64,000 bases of DNA from CAZCDS01 sp964497585. Lineage in GTDB: Bacteria; Desulfobacterota; Desulfomonilia; Desulfomonilales; Desulfomonilaceae. How positions within the stretch are numbered: position 1 is the stretch's first letter; every line of letters starts with the position of its first letter. Shown here in pieces: positions 61,239 through 64,000 of the stretch. The stretch covers positions 62,001 through 126,000 of the forward strand of contig CAZCDS010000003.1 in NCBI GenBank assembly GCA_964497585.1. Reading direction: 5' to 3'. A program made the position numbers and the translations under genes. The notes under the pieces were generated by a model. That model was not told the DNA's origin. It did not search any database and saw only the letters and a program-made list of their open reading frames with translations.

Positions 61239-63659
61239 GTGCAAGAAGAAAAGTACTATGGAGCCGAACAGATACGGGTTCTGGAAGGCCTCGAAGCGGT
61301 ACGCAATACACCTGGCATGTACATCGGGAACACAGGTTCAGAGGGCCTGCACCAACTCGTCTGGGAAGTCGTGGACAACGCTGTGGATGAGGCTCTTGCC
61401 GGCTTTTGCACAAGTATTTCGGTAACGATTCACCTTGATTCCTCGGTCACGGTCGAAGATAACGGACGGGGAATTCCCACGGAAAATCATCCCACCGAAG
61501 GCATCCCGGCTGCGGAAGTGGTCATGACAATGCTCCACGCGGGAGGGAAGTTTGACCGCGACTCGTACAAGGTGTCAGGCGGTCTCCACGGAGTCGGTGT
61601 ATCGGTGGTCAATGCCCTTGCAGAGTATCTGAAGCTGGAAATTCGGCGCAACGGCCAGGTTTTCCGACAGTACTACGAGCGGGGAAAGAAAAAAACCGAT
61701 CTTGAGGTAATCGGGAGAACCAAGCGTACTGGAACAAGAATCACGTTTAGAGCTGACAAAGAGATCTTTGAAAACACCGAAGTCAGTCATGAGATCATTA
61801 CCGCAAGGCTTAGAGAGCTTGCATTCCTCAACAGCAACCTCGAAATCGTTTTTGAGGATGAAAGATCCCACAAGGATACGGAGATCTTCCGGTACGAGGG
61901 AGGCATCATCTCCTTTGTGGAGCACCTCAACCGTGCAAAGAAGACTATGGACGGACCCCCCATATATTTCAGTGCGGAAAAGGATGACAGCACGGTCGAA
62001 TGCGCGATCCAGTACAACGACGGATACGCGGAAACCCTATTCTCATACTGTAACAATATCAATACCTTTGAAGGAGGAACGCATATCTCGGGATTCAGGG
62101 CCGCCCTGACCCGGACAATTAACGCGTACGCGGGATCGCATGGTTTGCTAAAAAACAGCAAAGGACAAATCAGTCTAACGGGTGAGGATCTGCGAGAAGG
62201 ACTGACCGCGGTTCTAAGCGTGAAAATGTTCAATCCTCAGTTTGACAGTCAGACCAAATCAAAGCTAGGGAACATGGAGATTCGGGGAATCGTTGAACAG
62301 GTCGTCAATGAACGACTTTCGGAATATCTCGAAGAAAATCCTCACGTAGCCAAATGGATTGTCCAGAAGGCCATAGAAGCCGGCAGAGCCAGAGAAGCTG
62401 CGAAAAGGGCCCGTGAACTGACCCGTCGTAAGAGCGCTCTGGAATCCTCTGCGCTCCCCGGAAAGCTCGCTGATTGCCAAGAAAAAGATCCCGCGCTTGC
62501 GGAGCTTTTTATCGTCGAGGGCGAATCAGCTGGAGGATCCGCGAAGCAGGGTAGAGATCGAGCTACCCAAGCCGTGCTTCCGCTCAAAGGAAAAATCCTC
62601 AACGTGGAGAAGGCTCGGTTTGACAAGATAATCCAGAGTCAAGAGATCCGGGCGCTCATCACTGCGCTCGGCACGGGCATCGGCGAGGAGGATTTCGATA
62701 TCTCAAGGATTAGATATCATAAGATCATTATCATGACAGATGCTGACGTGGATGGATCGCACATCAGGACATTACTGCTCACGTTCTTCTTCCGATGGAT
62801 GCGCGAAGTGATCAATCGGGGATACCTTTATTTCGCTCAGCCGCCCCTGTTCAAGATCAAACAGCAGAAAAACGAAGCATACGTAGAGAACGAGAACGCT
62901 CTCGATGACATCATATTAAGAAATGGCCTTGACAAGGTCAGAATCAGCAACAAGGAAGGAGAATTCCTTGAAGGAACCGTTCTCATCAATGCCATCAAGA
63001 ACTTGATGAGAATGGAGCGAATTCTCGAACTTTTCGAACGGAAAAACATGGAAAGAATGGTGCTCAGAGCCTTTGTTCGAGAGGGAATGGACACCAAGAC
63101 CCTGGAAGATGAGGGCAAGGTGACGAGTATCGTAGATAGGGTGGAAAGGCGGATCGAAATATCCTATCCTGAAATTGCGCCCGTCGATTTCCAAATCGGG
63201 AAGGATGAGGAAGAGTCCAAGTACTACATTACGGTATTGTCAAAAAGAAACGGGATCAGTAGAACTACAATCGTCGATTTTGATTTAACGGAGTCACCGG
63301 CATTTGGTGAGATAGTTGCGATCACGGCAAGGTTGAGGGCTCTAGGTGAGCCTCCTTTTGCCGTGAGCGTGAATGGTGAGGCCTTTGAGGTGAGAAGCTT
63401 CTCAGGGCTAGTGGAACTGATCAATGAGTTAGGGCGCAAGAAAGTCTCTATTCAACGCTACAAGGGTCTTGGGGAGATGAACGCGGAACAACTCTGGGAT
63501 ACGACGATGAATCCGGAAAACCGCAGGCTTCTTCAGGTCACCATAGAAGACGCAATCAAGGCCAATGATATTTTTGCGACCCTCATGGGCGATCAGGTTG
63601 AACCCCGCCGAGATTTCATTGAAAAGAACGCTCTGAACGTCGTAAACCTCGACTACTAG
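61239..63659 (+). CDS. gyrB: DNA gyrase subunit B
   Basis: An 806-residue type IIA topoisomerase subunit from GTG 61239 (VQEEKYYGAEQIRVLEGLEAVR), preceded by GAGAGGGGAAAGGG; the frame is open back into dnaN. The GHKL ATPase domain includes VVDNAVDEALAGF, VEDNGRGIP and GGLHGVGVSVVNALAEYL. The TOPRIM domain has LFIVEGESAGGSAKQGRD and IMTDADVDGSHI. It ends with QRYKGLGEMNAEQLWDTTMNP. It works with GyrA, not in the window, to introduce negative supercoils. Confidence 0.95.
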   Translation: MQEEKYYGAEQIRVLEGLEAVRNTPGMYIGNTGSEGLHQLVWEVVDNAVDEALAGFCTSISVTIHLDSSVTVEDNGRGIPTENHPTEGIPAAEVVMTMLHAGGKFDRDSYKVSGGLHGVGVSVVNALAEYLKLEIRRNGQVFRQYYERGKKKTDLEVIGRTKRTGTRITFRADKEIFENTEVSHEIITARLRELAFLNSNLEIVFEDERSHKDTEIFRYEGGIISFVEHLNRAKKTMDGPPIYFSAEKDDSTVECAIQYNDGYAETLFSYCNNINTFEGGTHISGFRAALTRTINAYAGSHGLLKNSKGQISLTGEDLREGLTAVLSVKMFNPQFDSQTKSKLGNMEIRGIVEQVVNERLSEYLEENPHVAKWIVQKAIEAGRAREAAKRARELTRRKSALESSALPGKLADCQEKDPALAELFIVEGESAGGSAKQGRDRATQAVLPLKGKILNVEKARFDKIIQSQEIRALITALGTGIGEEDFDISRIRYHKIIIMTDADVDGSHIRTLLLTFFFRWMREVINRGYLYFAQPPLFKIKQQKNEAYVENENALDDIILRNGLDKVRISNKEGEFLEGTVLINAIKNLMRMERILELFERKNMERMVLRAFVREGMDTKTLEDEGKVTSIVDRVERRIEISYPEIAPVDFQIGKDEEESKYYITVLSKRNGISRTTIVDFDLTESPAFGEIVAITARLRALGEPPFAVSVNGEAFEVRSFSGLVELINELGRKKVSIQRYKGLGEMNAEQLWDTTMNPENRRLLQVTIEDAIKANDIFATLMGDQVEPRRDFIEKNALNVVNLDY

Positions 63660-63743
63660 GAGAAAGACGGGGGGATTGGATGATAGGGGTAGTCGACCGA
63701 CGATTCCAATGAGTCAACCGGCCGACTGAGCCGTGAGAAAATG

Positions 63744-64000
63744 CTATACTGAGGGCCGCGGCAACAGACCGGCTTTTTCGACTATTTCGCCCACTTTTTC
63801 TTCCCACTCAATGGCCATGATATGGACACCGGCAATTCCTTCCATCTCTTTGAGTTGCTGGATTGTTTCCACCGCGATCTTGATGCCCTCATCAGCTTGA
63901 TTTTCTTTGGGCGTATCTTTCATCCGCTGGATGAGATGATCGGGAACATCCATGCCCGGAACATTCTTCGCCATGTACCGGGCCATACCGAACGACTTGA
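63744..64000 (-). CDS. metF: Methylenetetrahydrofolate reductase C-terminus (partial)
   Basis: The last 85 or so codons of a leftward gene whose beginning lies outside the window (KSFGMARYMAKNVPGMDVPDHL). The sequence KENQADEGIKIAVETIQQLKEMEGIAGVHIMAIEWEEKVGEIVEKAGL resembles the end of MetF-type proteins (typically IxIAxExIxxLxxxGVxGxHIM). The reductase makes 5-methyl-tetrahydrofolate and in anaerobes also serves the Wood-Ljungdahl pathway. The fragment lies downstream of gyrB in convergent orientation. Confidence 0.75.
   Translation of the reverse strand, partial: KSFGMARYMAKNVPGMDVPDHLIQRMKDTPKENQADEGIKIAVETIQQLKEMEGIAGVHIMAIEWEEKVGEIVEKAGLLPRPSV

Noticed and set aside
1..64000. CRISPR array or insertion sequence
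   Set aside because: No regularly spaced repeats and no transposase or integrase reading frame was seen in the window.

Overview
The window looks like a chromosomal segment of a strictly anaerobic member of the Desulfobacterota (the old Deltaproteobacteria), perhaps close to Desulfomonile or Syntrophobacter. This rests on the moderately high GC content, a giant HdrA-type flavin/iron-sulfur protein, an ADP-forming acyl-CoA synthetase subunit, a PAS/sigma-54 regulator, CarD, a second EF-G and a MetF gene. The replication block rsmG-parA-parB-dnaA-dnaN-gyrB lies at the right end, with DnaA boxes between dnaA and dnaN, so the window runs up to the likely chromosome origin. The species is a guess; no rRNA or tRNA gene was found.

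Layout: 0-3.9 kb is a leftward molybdate/tungstate uptake operon led by a PadR regulator, with two binding protein/permease pairs around one short ATPase. 4.3-4.8 kb is a CobO-like gene whose nucleotide-binding motifs are lost, followed by about 1 kb without a convincing gene except a leftward terminator. 5.9-8.1 kb is an ECF sigma factor, a zinc-finger anti-sigma factor and two periplasmic Spy/CnrX-like proteins, one with a Met-rich tail. 8.2-16.1 kb is a leftward arginine succinyltransferase cluster (astA, astD, astB, a class III aminotransferase) with an oligopeptidase and an isochorismatase-type hydrolase. 16.1-21.5 kb holds a zinc-ribbon methyltransferase, a histidine kinase with an unusual cysteine cluster, an acyl-CoA synthetase alpha subunit and a WYL-related protein. 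21.5-25.9 kb is a 1,477-residue HdrA-GltD-HdrA-HdrA fusion. 26-30 kb is a PhoU-like gene with a near-perfect sigma-54 promoter and phased upstream repeats, next to the gene of a sigma-54 activator.

30-41.3 kb is the most unusual part. Two radical SAM genes resembling the two-component lipoyl synthase LipS1/LipS2 are separated by a membrane-anchored ankyrin-repeat gene, a decayed copy of the first radical SAM gene, and a three-gene, translationally coupled operon of lower GC content. The operon encodes a nitrilase-fold amidohydrolase with a cysteine-rich C-terminal region, a small protein resembling ABC-three-component middle component 1, and a 976-residue Rad50/SMC-like ATPase with a zinc hook. 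I read it as a candidate conflict or anti-phage defence system.

41.3-50.3 kb is mostly housekeeping or conserved accessory genes (MscS, YfiH, NYN, DUF72, EF-G2, a ParB-like protein, dCMP deaminase) and a patatin gene broken by one in-frame TGA. 50.3-55.3 kb has two poorly characterised envelope proteins, a PIN-TRAM membrane protein and CarD. 55.5-63.7 kb is cutA and the origin block. The last 257 bases are the 3' end of a metF-like gene.
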